Assembly: GCF_002198115.1 (NCBI RefSeq)
Contig: NZ_NGNR01000003.1
Location: 62,001-126,000 of the forward strand
Length of the DNA: 64,000 bases
DNA from: Robiginitalea sediminis
Lineage (GTDB): Bacteria; Bacteroidota; Bacteroidia; Flavobacteriales; Flavobacteriaceae
Direction of reading: 5' to 3'
The notes beneath the pieces are model-generated. The model saw only the letters and a list, made by a program, of their open reading frames with translations, had not been told where the DNA came from and made no database searches. This document shows positions 23,684 to 31,625 of this stretch, piece after piece (position 1 is the stretch's first letter; each line of letters starts with the position of its first letter). The position numbers were made by a program, and so were the translations under genes.

Positions 23684-24799
23684 ATGAAAGAGTCCATAAC
23701 CCTTTTAGGCAGGCGTTTTGAGGCCACTATCCCCGAAAAGGATATCCTCGCGGCAGTGCGCCGGATGGCCGATGCCATTGCGCGCGACTACGAGGACCGT
23801 ACACCGGTTTTTGTAGGGGTGCTCAACGGGGCTTTTATGTTTGTTTCGGACTTTATGAAACACTATCCCTACCCGTGCGAACTCACCTTTGTGAAGCTGA
23901 GTTCCTACAGGGGGCTCACCTCCACGGGGATTGTTGAAACCCTGCTGGACCTTCCCGAGGAAGTGGAGGGCAGGGATGTGATTATCCTGGAGGACATTGT
24001 GGATACCGGGAGGACCCTGCAGGAGCTGGTCCACCTGTTTGCCGGGCGCAACATCAAAGACTTCAAGATTGCCGCACTGTTCTACAAGTCCGAAATTTAC
24101 AATGGCGAGTATACCATCGATTACGTGGGGATGGAAATCCCGGACCGCTTTATTGTTGGCTATGGCCTGGATTACCGGGAACAGGGCCGCAACCTGCGCG
24201 ATATTTACCAACTTAAGAAACAACCCATGATCAACATTGTCCTTTTTGGAAAGCCGGGGGCCGGCAAGGGGACGCAAGCCACCTTCTTAAAAGAGAAATA
24301 CAACCTCCAGCACATTTCCACCGGCGATGTCTTCCGCAGGAATATCAAAGGGGGTACCGACCTGGGCAACCTGGCCAAGTCCTACATCGACAAGGGAGAA
24401 CTGGTACCGGACCAGGTTACCATAGACATGCTCAAGGATGAGGTGGAAGCCCACCCGGATGCTGCCGGGTTTATTTTTGACGGTTTCCCGAGGACCACGG
24501 CCCAGGCCGAAGCCCTGGACCACTTCCTGGAAGGCCGGGACATGAAAATTGATGCCACCATTGCCCTGGAGGCAGACGATGAGGTCTTGGTAGCCCGCCT
24601 GCTGGAGCGCGGGAAGGTAAGCGGCCGCAGCGATGACCAGGACGAATCTAAGATCCGGAACCGTTTTGAAGAGTACAATGTCAAGACCGCCCCGCTGAAG
24701 GCGTATTACCAGAAGCAAGGCAAATTCCACGGCGTTAATGGTATCGGTGAGATCCCGGAGATTACCGGGAGGCTTGCCGCCGTTATCGACCAGCTCTGA
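23684..24799 (+). CDS. Hypoxanthine phosphoribosyltransferase-adenylate kinase fusion
   Basis: A single 371-residue frame encodes two enzymes. Residues 1 to about 180 are a type I phosphoribosyltransferase of the HPRT kind: VGVLNGAFMFVSDF, KLSSYRG and the PRPP loop LEDIVDTGRT at 102-111, with DYREQGRNLRDI at the end. Residues 182-371 are a complete adenylate kinase: P-loop GKPGAGKGT (189-197), STGDVFRR, the FDGFPRT motif and a LID of RLLERGKVSGRSDDQDE without zinc cysteines (short LID). The junction QLKKQP-MIN retains the original Adk start codon at 24227, so separate Adk translation from an internal start is possible. The protein links purine-base salvage (IMP/GMP) with AMP/ADP balance. obgE follows downstream, as expected for adk in this phylum. 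Confidence 0.92.
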   Translation: MKESITLLGRRFEATIPEKDILAAVRRMADAIARDYEDRTPVFVGVLNGAFMFVSDFMKHYPYPCELTFVKLSSYRGLTSTGIVETLLDLPEEVEGRDVIILEDIVDTGRTLQELVHLFAGRNIKDFKIAALFYKSEIYNGEYTIDYVGMEIPDRFIVGYGLDYREQGRNLRDIYQLKKQPMINIVLFGKPGAGKGTQATFLKEKYNLQHISTGDVFRRNIKGGTDLGNLAKSYIDKGELVPDQVTIDMLKDEVEAHPDAAGFIFDGFPRTTAQAEALDHFLEGRDMKIDATIALEADDEVLVARLLERGKVSGRSDDQDESKIRNRFEEYNVKTAPLKAYYQKQGKFHGVNGIGEIPEITGRLAAVIDQL

Positions 24800-24844
24800 T
24801 ACACCCGGCCCCTTTGGGCCTGGCCACAGCCGAAACCATAAGAC

Positions 24845-25846
24845 ATGACTGAAGGCAATTTCGTCGATTACGTCAAAATTCACCTCCGTTCCGGGAACGG
24901 GGGGAAGGGGTCTGCGCACCTGCGCCGCGAGAAGTTTGTGGCCAAGGGCGGACCGGACGGGGGCGACGGAGGCCGCGGGGGGCATGTCATCGCAAGGGGA
25001 AACAAAAACCTCTGGACCCTTCTGAGTTTCAAGTTTAAGCGTCATTTCCATGCCGGTCACGGCGAACATGGCGGCAAGCAGCGCAGCACGGGCGCAGACG
25101 GGGAGGATGTTATCCTTGAGGTGCCGTTGGGGACGGTGGCCCGAAACACCGAAACGGGAGAAGTCCTCTTTGAAATCACTGAGGATGGGCAGGAAGAAAT
25201 CCTAGCCCGCGGCGGGATGGGAGGACGTGGAAACTGGCATTTCAAAACCGCCACCAACCAGACCCCCCGCTATGCCCAGCCGGGTACCCCCGGGGAGGAA
25301 CAGGACATTACCCTCGAGCTCAAGGTGCTGGCAGATGTGGGCCTTGTGGGGTTCCCGAATGCGGGAAAATCGACCCTGCTGGCTGCCCTTACCTCGGCCA
25401 AACCCAAAATTGCCGATTACGAGTTCACCACCCTGAAGCCCAACCTGGGGATTGTGAAGTACCGGGACTTCCGCAGTTTTGTAATGGCAGACATCCCCGG
25501 TATCATCGAAGGGGCCTCCGAGGGAAAAGGCCTGGGTCACTATTTTTTGCGGCATATCGAGCGCAATGCCACCCTGCTGTTCCTCATCCCGGCAGATAGT
25601 GCTGATATCCCTGCTCAATATGATATCCTGCTCAATGAACTCCGCAAATACAACCCGGAGCTGCTGGACAAGAGAAGGCTGCTGGCCATATCGAAAGCGG
25701 ACATGCTCGATGCGGAGCTTATGGAGGAAATGCGGGAACAGCTGCGGGGGGACCTCCCGGGAGTGGATTTCCTCTTTATCTCCTCGGTCTCCGGACAGGG
25801 CATTCCCGGCCTTAAAGACCGCCTGTGGCGGTTGTTGAACGAATAA
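24845..25846 (+). CDS. obgE: Obg-family ribosome-associated GTPase
   Basis: A 333-residue essential GTPase for 50S maturation and stress control. The N-terminal glycine-rich OBG fold ([26 protein letters not shown]...[10 protein letters not shown]) spans about residues 1-158, followed by the G domain: G1 GFPNAGKST, switch region [12 protein letters not shown]3 DIPGIIEGA and SKADM as G4. The C-terminal OCT domain of some Obg proteins is absent, as usual for Bacteroidota. It sits 45 bases after the HPRT-Adk gene; a GGCCC-x5-GGGCC hairpin without a T-run lies in that gap. Confidence 0.95.
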   Translation: MTEGNFVDYVKIHLRSGNGGKGSAHLRREKFVAKGGPDGGDGGRGGHVIARGNKNLWTLLSFKFKRHFHAGHGEHGGKQRSTGADGEDVILEVPLGTVARNTETGEVLFEITEDGQEEILARGGMGGRGNWHFKTATNQTPRYAQPGTPGEEQDITLELKVLADVGLVGFPNAGKSTLLAALTSAKPKIADYEFTTLKPNLGIVKYRDFRSFVMADIPGIIEGASEGKGLGHYFLRHIERNATLLFLIPADSADIPAQYDILLNELRKYNPELLDKRRLLAISKADMLDAELMEEMREQLRGDLPGVDFLFISSVSGQGIPGLKDRLWRLLNE

Positions 25847-25894
25847 CCGCCCACCTGCTTCCCCCGCCCTGGGAAATTCCGTATTTTAGATCCT

Positions 25895-26422
25895 ATGAAG
25901 GCCCTGCGGTTTACCATCCTCGTATTCCTTTCCCTGCAATTGGCGGGTTGTGCCGCGGTTCGGGTCCGCTACGACTATGAGCCCCGTGCAGACTGGTCGG
26001 GCTTTAAGACCTATGGGTTTTACCCGGAGATGCAGACCGGTCTGAATGACCTGGACAGCCGCCGGCTTCTGGACGCCCTGGAAACGGTCCTTCGGGAAAA
26101 GGGCTACCGGCAGGCGGAGGAACCCGATTTCCTGATAGACGTAGTGGCCGAAACGTACCAGGAGCCCTCGCGCAGCAATGTAGGAGTGGGTCTTGGGGGA
26201 ACCGGCAGGAATGTGGGGGGCGGGATATCCGTGGGCATCCCCGTGAGCAGTTCCGGCCTGAAACAGCAGATCACCTTTAACATCATAGATACCACTTCGG
26301 ATGGCCTCATCTGGCAGGCCGTAACCACCGATACCTTTAGGGAAGGGGCAGACCCGTTGCAGAAAGAGGCCCGTTTCCTGCAGATCGCCACAAAAGCGAT
26401 GTCCGGCTTTCCCCCTGAATAA
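25895..26422 (+). CDS. DUF4136 lipoprotein
   Basis: A 175-residue predicted lipoprotein (signal peptide, lipobox LAGC, C19). The DUF4136 domain follows: VRYDYEPRADWSGFKTYGFYP, then a YRQAEEPDFLIDVVA segment and a glycine-rich VGVGLGGTGRNVGGGISVGI loop before a C-terminal LIWQAVTTDTF block. The function of DUF4136 proteins is unknown; they are common small envelope lipoproteins in Bacteroidota. A terminator lies after the gene. Confidence 0.85.
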   Translation: MKALRFTILVFLSLQLAGCAAVRVRYDYEPRADWSGFKTYGFYPEMQTGLNDLDSRRLLDALETVLREKGYRQAEEPDFLIDVVAETYQEPSRSNVGVGLGGTGRNVGGGISVGIPVSSSGLKQQITFNIIDTTSDGLIWQAVTTDTFREGADPLQKEARFLQIATKAMSGFPPE

Positions 26423-26459
26423 ACCCAAGGCCTATGTATGGGCCCTGTGCAGTCCCGCC

Positions 26460-26487
26460 AAAAAGGAGCCATCGGGTTCCTTTTTTT
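26460..26487. terminator. Bidirectional terminator
   Basis: AAAAAGGAGCC and GGTTCCTTTTT form a stem of about 11 bp with one G-U pair and an ATCG loop, followed by a T-run (plus strand) and preceded by an A-run (minus strand). It lies between the convergent DUF4136 and SDR genes and could serve both directions. Confidence 0.75.
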
Positions 26488-26507
26488 ATGAATCTCCAAT
26501 GGGTTTC

Positions 26508-27293
26508 CTAGTAGGAGCGGAGCAGGCCACCGTCCAGGGGGATGACCGCCCCGGTAAGATATGCCGCCTGGTCCGAGGCCAGGAATGCCGCGAGGAAACC
26601 GTATTCCTCCGGCCGTCCGAGCCGCCCCAGGGGAACCTGCTCCTTCAGGCGCGCTGTAACCGCTTCCGGGGCAATGCCCATTTGTTGTGCTTTCTTATCG
26701 TTAAGGGCCGCAAGGCGCTCGGTGTCGAAGTATCCGGTGAGTACGGAATTTACGGTAATCCCATACCGGCCTGTATCTGAGGCCAGGGTTTTGCCCCAGC
26801 TCACCACCGCGGCGCGCATGGTATTGGAAAGCGCCAGGTAACCCAGGGGTTCCCTAACGGAGACAGAAGCCACGTTAATGATGCGACCCCACCTGCGCTG
26901 CTGCATGTGGGGGAGGGCGGCCGCAGTAGTGGTCACTGCCGTTTGGAACAGGAGTTCGAAAGCCTTTTGGTAGGATTCCGGGGTCTGCTCCAGGCTGGTG
27001 CCGGCCGGCGGCCCCTGGGTGTTGTTGACCACGATATCCGCCGGGGATTCTTTCAGGTACTCCGTAATGGTGGTTTTGTAGTTTTTAATATCGGAATAAT
27101 CCACACAGAGGTGGTGGTGGCCAGCCGGGTGGTGTGCTTCCATTTCCGCAACGGTTGCCTGCAGGGCACTGCTGCTGCGGGCGGCTACGGTGACCCGCGC
27201 TCCGCTGCGGGCCAGTTGCAGGGCAATGGCCCTTCCGATACCCTTGCTGCTGCCGCCCACCAGGGCGTGACGTCCTTTCAGGTTTATTTCCAT
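26508..27293 (-). CDS. SDR-family oxidoreductase lacking the usual Tyr/Lys
   Basis: A 261-residue SDR. The cofactor motif GGSSKGIG (residues 13-20) is intact, as is NNTQGPPAG in place of NNAG. The active-site helix reads GYLALSNTMRAAVVSW, where most SDRs have Y-x-x-x-K; an Asn and Met/Arg occupy the usual positions, so the canonical catalytic pair is missing although the Ser (NVASVS) is present. This matches a known group annotated as 3-oxoacyl-ACP reductase-like. A cupin gene lies ten bases upstream in the same operon. The substrate is unknown. Confidence 0.82.
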   Translation of the reverse strand: MEINLKGRHALVGGSSKGIGRAIALQLARSGARVTVAARSSSALQATVAEMEAHHPAGHHHLCVDYSDIKNYKTTITEYLKESPADIVVNNTQGPPAGTSLEQTPESYQKAFELLFQTAVTTTAAALPHMQQRRWGRIINVASVSVREPLGYLALSNTMRAAVVSWGKTLASDTGRYGITVNSVLTGYFDTERLAALNDKKAQQMGIAPEAVTARLKEQVPLGRLGRPEEYGFLAAFLASDQAAYLTGAVIPLDGGLLRSY

Positions 27294-27303
27294 GGTTTTG
27301 CTC

Positions 27304-27621
27304 TTAGCGGTATTCTTCCCGGACCGGGCTGAAAATATCCATAATCCGGCAGGCGGTCAGGGCTTTTCCGCTGTGGACCGCCCCGGATGGAATCAGGACG
27401 ATATCCCCCGGGCCGTATTCCCGGGTTTTGCCCTCAAGGGTAAAGGAAAACCGCCCCTCCTGCACATGCATGATTTGCTCGTGGGGGTGCTGGTGCTGGG
27501 GTACTTCGGCCCCTGCCTCCACCTCCCAGAAAGCCAGGCTCATCTGGGAGCCATGTACCATTTTGCCGGAAAACCCGGGAAAGAATTCTCGGGAAGGAAT
27601 GCGGTGTAATTGATACTCCAT
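27304..27621 (-). CDS. Cupin-domain protein
   Basis: A 105-residue single-domain cupin. The metal site is H43-x-H45-x-x-E48 with H83 later (PGDIVLIPSGAVHSG), the classical cupin motif 1 and 2, so metal binding is likely. Family members include isomerases, dioxygenases and sugar-binding regulators, and the substrate cannot be read here. The ATG at 27621 gives the natural cupin start; the frame opens further upstream to 27735. It is cotranscribed with the SDR gene downstream. Confidence 0.85.
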   Translation of the reverse strand: MEYQLHRIPSREFFPGFSGKMVHGSQMSLAFWEVEAGAEVPQHQHPHEQIMHVQEGRFSFTLEGKTREYGPGDIVLIPSGAVHSGKALTACRIMDIFSPVREEYR

Positions 27622-27716
27622 TGGGTCCTTATTTACAGGTTTTGCAATACCTTCAAAGGTACGTCTTTCGCGCAAACCAGGAACCTGCAGGGTTGGTGGG
27701 AGCGCCAGGGGTTGTG

Positions 27717-27724
27717 TATCTTTG
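27717..27724 (+). promoter_or_regulatory. mpl promoter -7 element
   Basis: TATCTTTG, an exact TAnnTTTG, lies 20 bases before the mpl ATG (27745). A TTG at 27693-27695 is 21 bases upstream, slightly farther than ideal. Confidence 0.5.
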
Positions 27725-27744
27725 GGCCAACGCAAAACCTATCC

Positions 27745-29100
27745 ATGAACATCCATTTTATCGCCATTGGCGGCAGCACCATGCACAACCTGGCCCTGGC
27801 CCTTCACGACAAAGGGGCTGTGGTAACCGGGAGCGATGATGTTATTTTTGAGCCTTCCCGAAGCCGGTTGGAGCGCGCCGGGCTTTTACCCGATGCCTTC
27901 GGGTGGTTTCCCGGGAAAATCACCACTGCCCTGGATGCTGTGATCCTGGGGATGCACGCCAAGCCGGATAACCCGGAACTCCTTCGGGCCCAGCAGCTGG
28001 GGCTGCCGGTGTATTCCTATCCCGAGTTCCTTTTCGAACAAGCCAAGAACAAGACCCGGGTGGTCATAGGCGGGAGCCATGGGAAGACTACCATCACGTC
28101 CATGATCCTGCATGTAATGCATTACTGGGACCGCGATGTTGATTATATGGTCGGGGCACAGCTGGAGGGGTTCGACAGGATGGTACGCCTGACCGATGAG
28201 GCCGAATTCATGGTCCTGGAAGGGGATGAATACCTTTCCTCCCTCATAGACCGCCGGCCAAAATTTCATCTGTATCAACCCAATATCGCCCTTATAAGCG
28301 GGATAGCCTGGGACCACATCAACGTCTTCCCCACCTTTGAGGTTTACCGGGAGCAGTTCCGCATTTTCCTGGAGGGCATTGTACCCGGTGGCAGTATTAC
28401 CTATAATGCGGAAGATCCGGAGGTAAAGGCCCTGGTGGAAGACCACCAGGCTCCCATACGGAAATTTCCGTACCAGGTTCCGCCCTATCGCACAGAAGGC
28501 GGGGTAACCTACCTGGAAACCCCGGAAGGTGATATGCCGCTGGAGGTGTTTGGTCGCCATAACCTGAGCAACCTGGCCGGCGCCATGTGGATCTGCCAGC
28601 AGATGGGGGTAGACCAGGACGAATTCTATGAGGCTATTGCGAGTTTTAAGGGCGCTTCCCGGCGTCTGGAACTCCTGGCCGAAACGGGTAGCGGCAAACT
28701 CTTCAAGGATTTTGCCCACGCGCCCAGCAAGGTTAAGGCCACTACCCGGGCAGTGCGCGAGCAATACCCCGGGCAACCCCTGTTGGCGTGCCTGGAACTC
28801 CACACCTACAGCAGCCTGAATGCCCAATTCCTGGAAGCGTACCGGGGTACGTTGGATGCCGCCGATACGGCCATGGTTTTTTATGTGCCCGAGGCGTTGG
28901 CAGTCAAGGGGCTGGACCCCCTGGAACCGGAGGACATCCGGAAGGCCTTCGGGAAGGCCGGTCTACAGGTGTACACGGACACGGAATCCCTGGAGAAGGC
29001 ATTGGCAGCGGCACCTCTGCCGGAGTCCGTACTGCTGCTCATGAGCAGCGGGAATTACGGTGGCCTCGACATGGAACGCCTTAAATCCCGCTACGCCTGA
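27745..29100 (+). CDS. mpl: UDP-N-acetylmuramate:tripeptide ligase
   Basis: A 451-residue Mur-ligase-family enzyme that reattaches the L-Ala-gamma-D-Glu-meso-Dap tripeptide to UDP-MurNAc in cell-wall recycling. The N-terminal IHFIAIGGSTMHNLA UDP-binding block matches Mpl/MurC, and the ATP loop GGSHGKTT sits at residues 109-116. Later blocks GIAWDHINVF and GRHNLSNLAGAM are the family's second and third motifs. Length and content suit Mpl rather than MurC. The ATG 27745 follows a -7 box; the frame opens earlier at 27610. It ends just before the convergent DUF1569 gene. Confidence 0.9.
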   Translation: MNIHFIAIGGSTMHNLALALHDKGAVVTGSDDVIFEPSRSRLERAGLLPDAFGWFPGKITTALDAVILGMHAKPDNPELLRAQQLGLPVYSYPEFLFEQAKNKTRVVIGGSHGKTTITSMILHVMHYWDRDVDYMVGAQLEGFDRMVRLTDEAEFMVLEGDEYLSSLIDRRPKFHLYQPNIALISGIAWDHINVFPTFEVYREQFRIFLEGIVPGGSITYNAEDPEVKALVEDHQAPIRKFPYQVPPYRTEGGVTYLETPEGDMPLEVFGRHNLSNLAGAMWICQQMGVDQDEFYEAIASFKGASRRLELLAETGSGKLFKDFAHAPSKVKATTRAVREQYPGQPLLACLELHTYSSLNAQFLEAYRGTLDAADTAMVFYVPEALAVKGLDPLEPEDIRKAFGKAGLQVYTDTESLEKALAAAPLPESVLLLMSSGNYGGLDMERLKSRYA

Positions 29101-29544
29101 TCAGACCCCGAACTGCCTTAAATGGTGGTCCAGGTGCTTGTATTCGAGTTGCCCCCACTGGTCGTGGGTAAAGGACCCGAAGAGCGGATGGGGGTTCCAG
29201 TGGCTCCGGTGATTCAGGCCGTGGAATTCCTTGACCAGTTCTACTAATTTCGGGTATTCCGTATCGAAATCCTTAGGTTCCACTGCCTTGGCTATAGGGG
29301 CTGTGGGCAGGTTTTTGCGCCAGGGCCTTTCGTTGTAGAGGCTTTTCTTGAAAAACCAGCGCACCAGGGGGTTACCCCGGACATCGCCATCGCGGTTTTC
29401 TATGGCCACCTTCAGGGGGATCTGGCAATGCCAGACCATTTGGCCGGCAGTCATCCGGCCCCATTGGGGTTGGCTCCCGGCGTCCAGCTTCTCTAGGCGC
29501 TGCAGAATTTCTTCGCAGGCCGTGGGTTCAAACAAATTCTTCAT
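29101..29544 (-). CDS. DUF1569 / DinB-like protein
   Basis: A 147-residue soluble protein of the DUF1569 group, which has a DinB-like four-helix-bundle fold. Conserved features are WGRMTAGQMVWHCQIPL near residues 28-44 and the late FGSFTHDQWGQLEYKHLDHHLRQFG block with several His residues that suit metal binding. The biochemical role is unknown. The stop codon begins on the base after the convergent mpl stop. Confidence 0.8.
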   Translation of the reverse strand: MKNLFEPTACEEILQRLEKLDAGSQPQWGRMTAGQMVWHCQIPLKVAIENRDGDVRGNPLVRWFFKKSLYNERPWRKNLPTAPIAKAVEPKDFDTEYPKLVELVKEFHGLNHRSHWNPHPLFGSFTHDQWGQLEYKHLDHHLRQFGV

Positions 29545-29591
29545 GGGGCTTTTTGTTTAAAAATAAGGTTTTCTTTCGTCCCGCTTTCGGA

Positions 29592-29620
29592 TTGCAGTTT
29601 CAAATTGTTCTCTATTTTTG
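29592..29620 (+). promoter_or_regulatory. Consensus radC promoter
   Basis: TTG at 29592-29594 is followed, after 18 bases, by TATTTTTG at 29613-29620, a complete Bacteroidota promoter. Only two bases separate the box from the ATG at 29623, so the transcript would be leaderless or begin inside the codon. Confidence 0.6.
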
Positions 29621-29622
29621 AT

Positions 29623-30321
29623 ATGGGAAGCACCTTGGAGAATCGTCAAAGCCCGGAAGGAGCACCTGCAGACCGCCCGCGCGAACGCTTATTGCGGATT
29701 GGCCCGCAGGCACTTACAGATCGGGAATTGCTCGCTATAATACTCGGGTCCGGGGCTGCCGGGGATAATGCCCTGGCCCTGGCCGGGAGGATACTCCAGG
29801 CATCCGGGGGGCATTTCCGTTCCCTGGCTTCCTTTTCTCCTGAAGGGTTGCAGCAGTTCCGGGGCGTAGGGCCGGCCCGGGCCGTTTGCATCAGCGCGGC
29901 CCTGGAGATAGGCAGGAGGCTTGTCCTGGAGCCGGAGGAACAAAAGGGCCCCATCCGGGAAAGTGCCGATGCCTTTCAGGTGCTCCGGCCCTTTCTCTGC
30001 TGGTTACCCCATGAGGAATTCTGGGTCCTGTACCTGAATAATGCCAACCGGGTTTTGTACTACTGGCAGCATAGCAAGGGCGGGATAACGGGTACTCTGG
30101 TAGACGTCAGGCTTATCCTGAAGAAGGCGCTGGAACTGGGGGCCGTGGCCCTGATCCTGGCCCACAACCACCCCAGCGGGAAGCTCCGGCCAAGCAAGGC
30201 AGACCTGAGCCTTACGCGGAAGGTGGCCAAGGCGGCCGCAACCATGGATATCAGGGTCCTGGACCACCTAATATGCAGCGGTTCTGAGTATTTCAGTTTC
30301 GCCGATGAACAAATGATCTGA
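29623..30321 (+). CDS. radC: RadC-family protein with JAMM motif
   Basis: A 232-residue RadC/YeeS-type protein. An N-terminal helix-hairpin-helix region (LTDRELLAIILGSG, FRGVGPARAVCI) precedes the JAB/MPN domain with E132 and the metal site H181-x-H183...D194. Despite the gene name, involvement in repair is doubtful; JAMM-fold isopeptidase-like activity is inferred. The start at ATG 29623 lies just beyond a consensus promoter. It is the first gene of a run with the polysaccharide-deacetylase-family gene (two bases later). Confidence 0.9.
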   Translation: MGSTLENRQSPEGAPADRPRERLLRIGPQALTDRELLAIILGSGAAGDNALALAGRILQASGGHFRSLASFSPEGLQQFRGVGPARAVCISAALEIGRRLVLEPEEQKGPIRESADAFQVLRPFLCWLPHEEFWVLYLNNANRVLYYWQHSKGGITGTLVDVRLILKKALELGAVALILAHNHPSGKLRPSKADLSLTRKVAKAAATMDIRVLDHLICSGSEYFSFADEQMI

Positions 30322-30323
30322 CT

Positions 30324-31625
30324 TTGGAAGTACTGCTCATTTTTACTCACCAGGTAAGCCCCAGGTTTACCTATATCATGCGCCAGGTTTTTACGCGTAT
30401 CCTGGGCGTGGAGGTCCGGTTTACCACCAAGGTGGAGGATTTTATAGCCCATAAGGGCCCCAAGATGACCTACTCCCGCCAGCCCCTTCAAAACGAGTTT
30501 TTTGTGAGGAGCCATGAACTCCTGTTCGAGCAGGGGGTGGGGGAGGTGGAGATCGCTATGGGCCATTGGGATGACCTGCCCTGCTTTTTCAGGGCCGGGG
30601 AACGCAGCAATATCCCATTCGATATTTTTGCAGCTTCCTTTTACCTGATCAGCCGGTACGAGGAGTACCTGCCGCATGTAAAGGACATGCATGGCCGGTA
30701 CCCCCCGGGGGAAAGCCTGGCTCATACCCACGGTTTTCTCTCCAGGCCATTGGTAGACCTTTGGGCCCAGAAGTTGCTGGGAGCCCTGCAGGAGCGTTTC
30801 CCGGATTTGCAGCCAGCCCACAGGGCATACCGATTTACGCCCTTAATTGATGTGACCACCTCCCACTGCTATGCCTTAAGGGGGGTCTTTCGCGGTGCAG
30901 GCGGCCTGCTCTTCGATCTTTCGCGTTTCCGTTTAAAAAGGGTATGGGAGCGCATCCGGGTTTGGTTTAAACCGTCTACCGATCCGTATGACAACTACGA
31001 CCGCCTTATTGCCCTGCATAAGAAATACCCGGTGGAGGCCATGTATTTTTTCCAGTTTGCCGAATACTCCACCTACGACAAAAACGTATCTACCAACAAC
31101 AATACCTTCCGGTACCTGATCAAATCCGTAGCCGACTATTCCATTGTCTCCCTTTCGCTGTCGTACACCGCTGCCCGCGATGTCCGGGTAATGAAGGAAG
31201 AAAAGCGCCGCCTTTCCGAGGTGCTGAACCGGCCCGTGAAGTATTCGAGGCTCCGGTACAACCGGGTGGAAATCCCCCAAACTTACCGCGATCTGGTCGA
31301 AGCGGAATTTACCGAGGATTATACCATGGGGTACAGCTATGACCTGGGCTTCCGCGCCAGTACCTGCACCCCGTTTTACTTTTATGACATCGCCCTGGAG
31401 TCCCAGCAACCCATCCGGTTGGTTCCCTTTGCCATCCATGACTACGCCCTATTGGGCATGGGTTCCGACCAGGCCCGGCAGGAGGCCCTGGACCAGCTCT
31501 ACTCAGATGTTAAAAATGTCCACGGCCAGTTGGTCTGTATTTTTTCCAACGAACTGCTGGGTGGCCAACAAGGGGAGGCCTGGATGGAGCTCTATGCCAG
31601 CGTATTGAAGAAGTACCATGCTTAA
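30324..31625 (+). CDS. Polysaccharide-deacetylase-family protein, TTG start
   Basis: A 433-residue protein of a Bacteroidota family built as an N-terminal DUF7033-like region plus a C-terminal deacetylase-like domain. The start EVLLIFTHQVSPRFTYIMRQ matches the family's conserved N terminus, which requires the TTG at 30324; the next ATG is 18 codons in and would lose that block. The middle shows RSHELLFEQG and SNIPFDIFAASFYLISRYEEY, and the C-terminal half has PLIDVTTSH, FFQFAEYSTYDKN and GYSYDLGFRASTCTPFYFYD. Canonical deacetylase metal ligands are not all evident, so the activity is uncertain. It sits in a unit between radC and the HAD gene, which it overlaps by eight bases. Confidence 0.8.
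   Translation: MEVLLIFTHQVSPRFTYIMRQVFTRILGVEVRFTTKVEDFIAHKGPKMTYSRQPLQNEFFVRSHELLFEQGVGEVEIAMGHWDDLPCFFRAGERSNIPFDIFAASFYLISRYEEYLPHVKDMHGRYPPGESLAHTHGFLSRPLVDLWAQKLLGALQERFPDLQPAHRAYRFTPLIDVTTSHCYALRGVFRGAGGLLFDLSRFRLKRVWERIRVWFKPSTDPYDNYDRLIALHKKYPVEAMYFFQFAEYSTYDKNVSTNNNTFRYLIKSVADYSIVSLSLSYTAARDVRVMKEEKRRLSEVLNRPVKYSRLRYNRVEIPQTYRDLVEAEFTEDYTMGYSYDLGFRASTCTPFYFYDIALESQQPIRLVPFAIHDYALLGMGSDQARQEALDQLYSDVKNVHGQLVCIFSNELLGGQQGEAWMELYASVLKKYHA

Noticed and set aside
24800-24844. GGCCC-x5-GGGCC hairpin between the HPRT-Adk gene and obgE as a terminator
   Set aside because: It has no following T-run and the two genes are probably cotranscribed.
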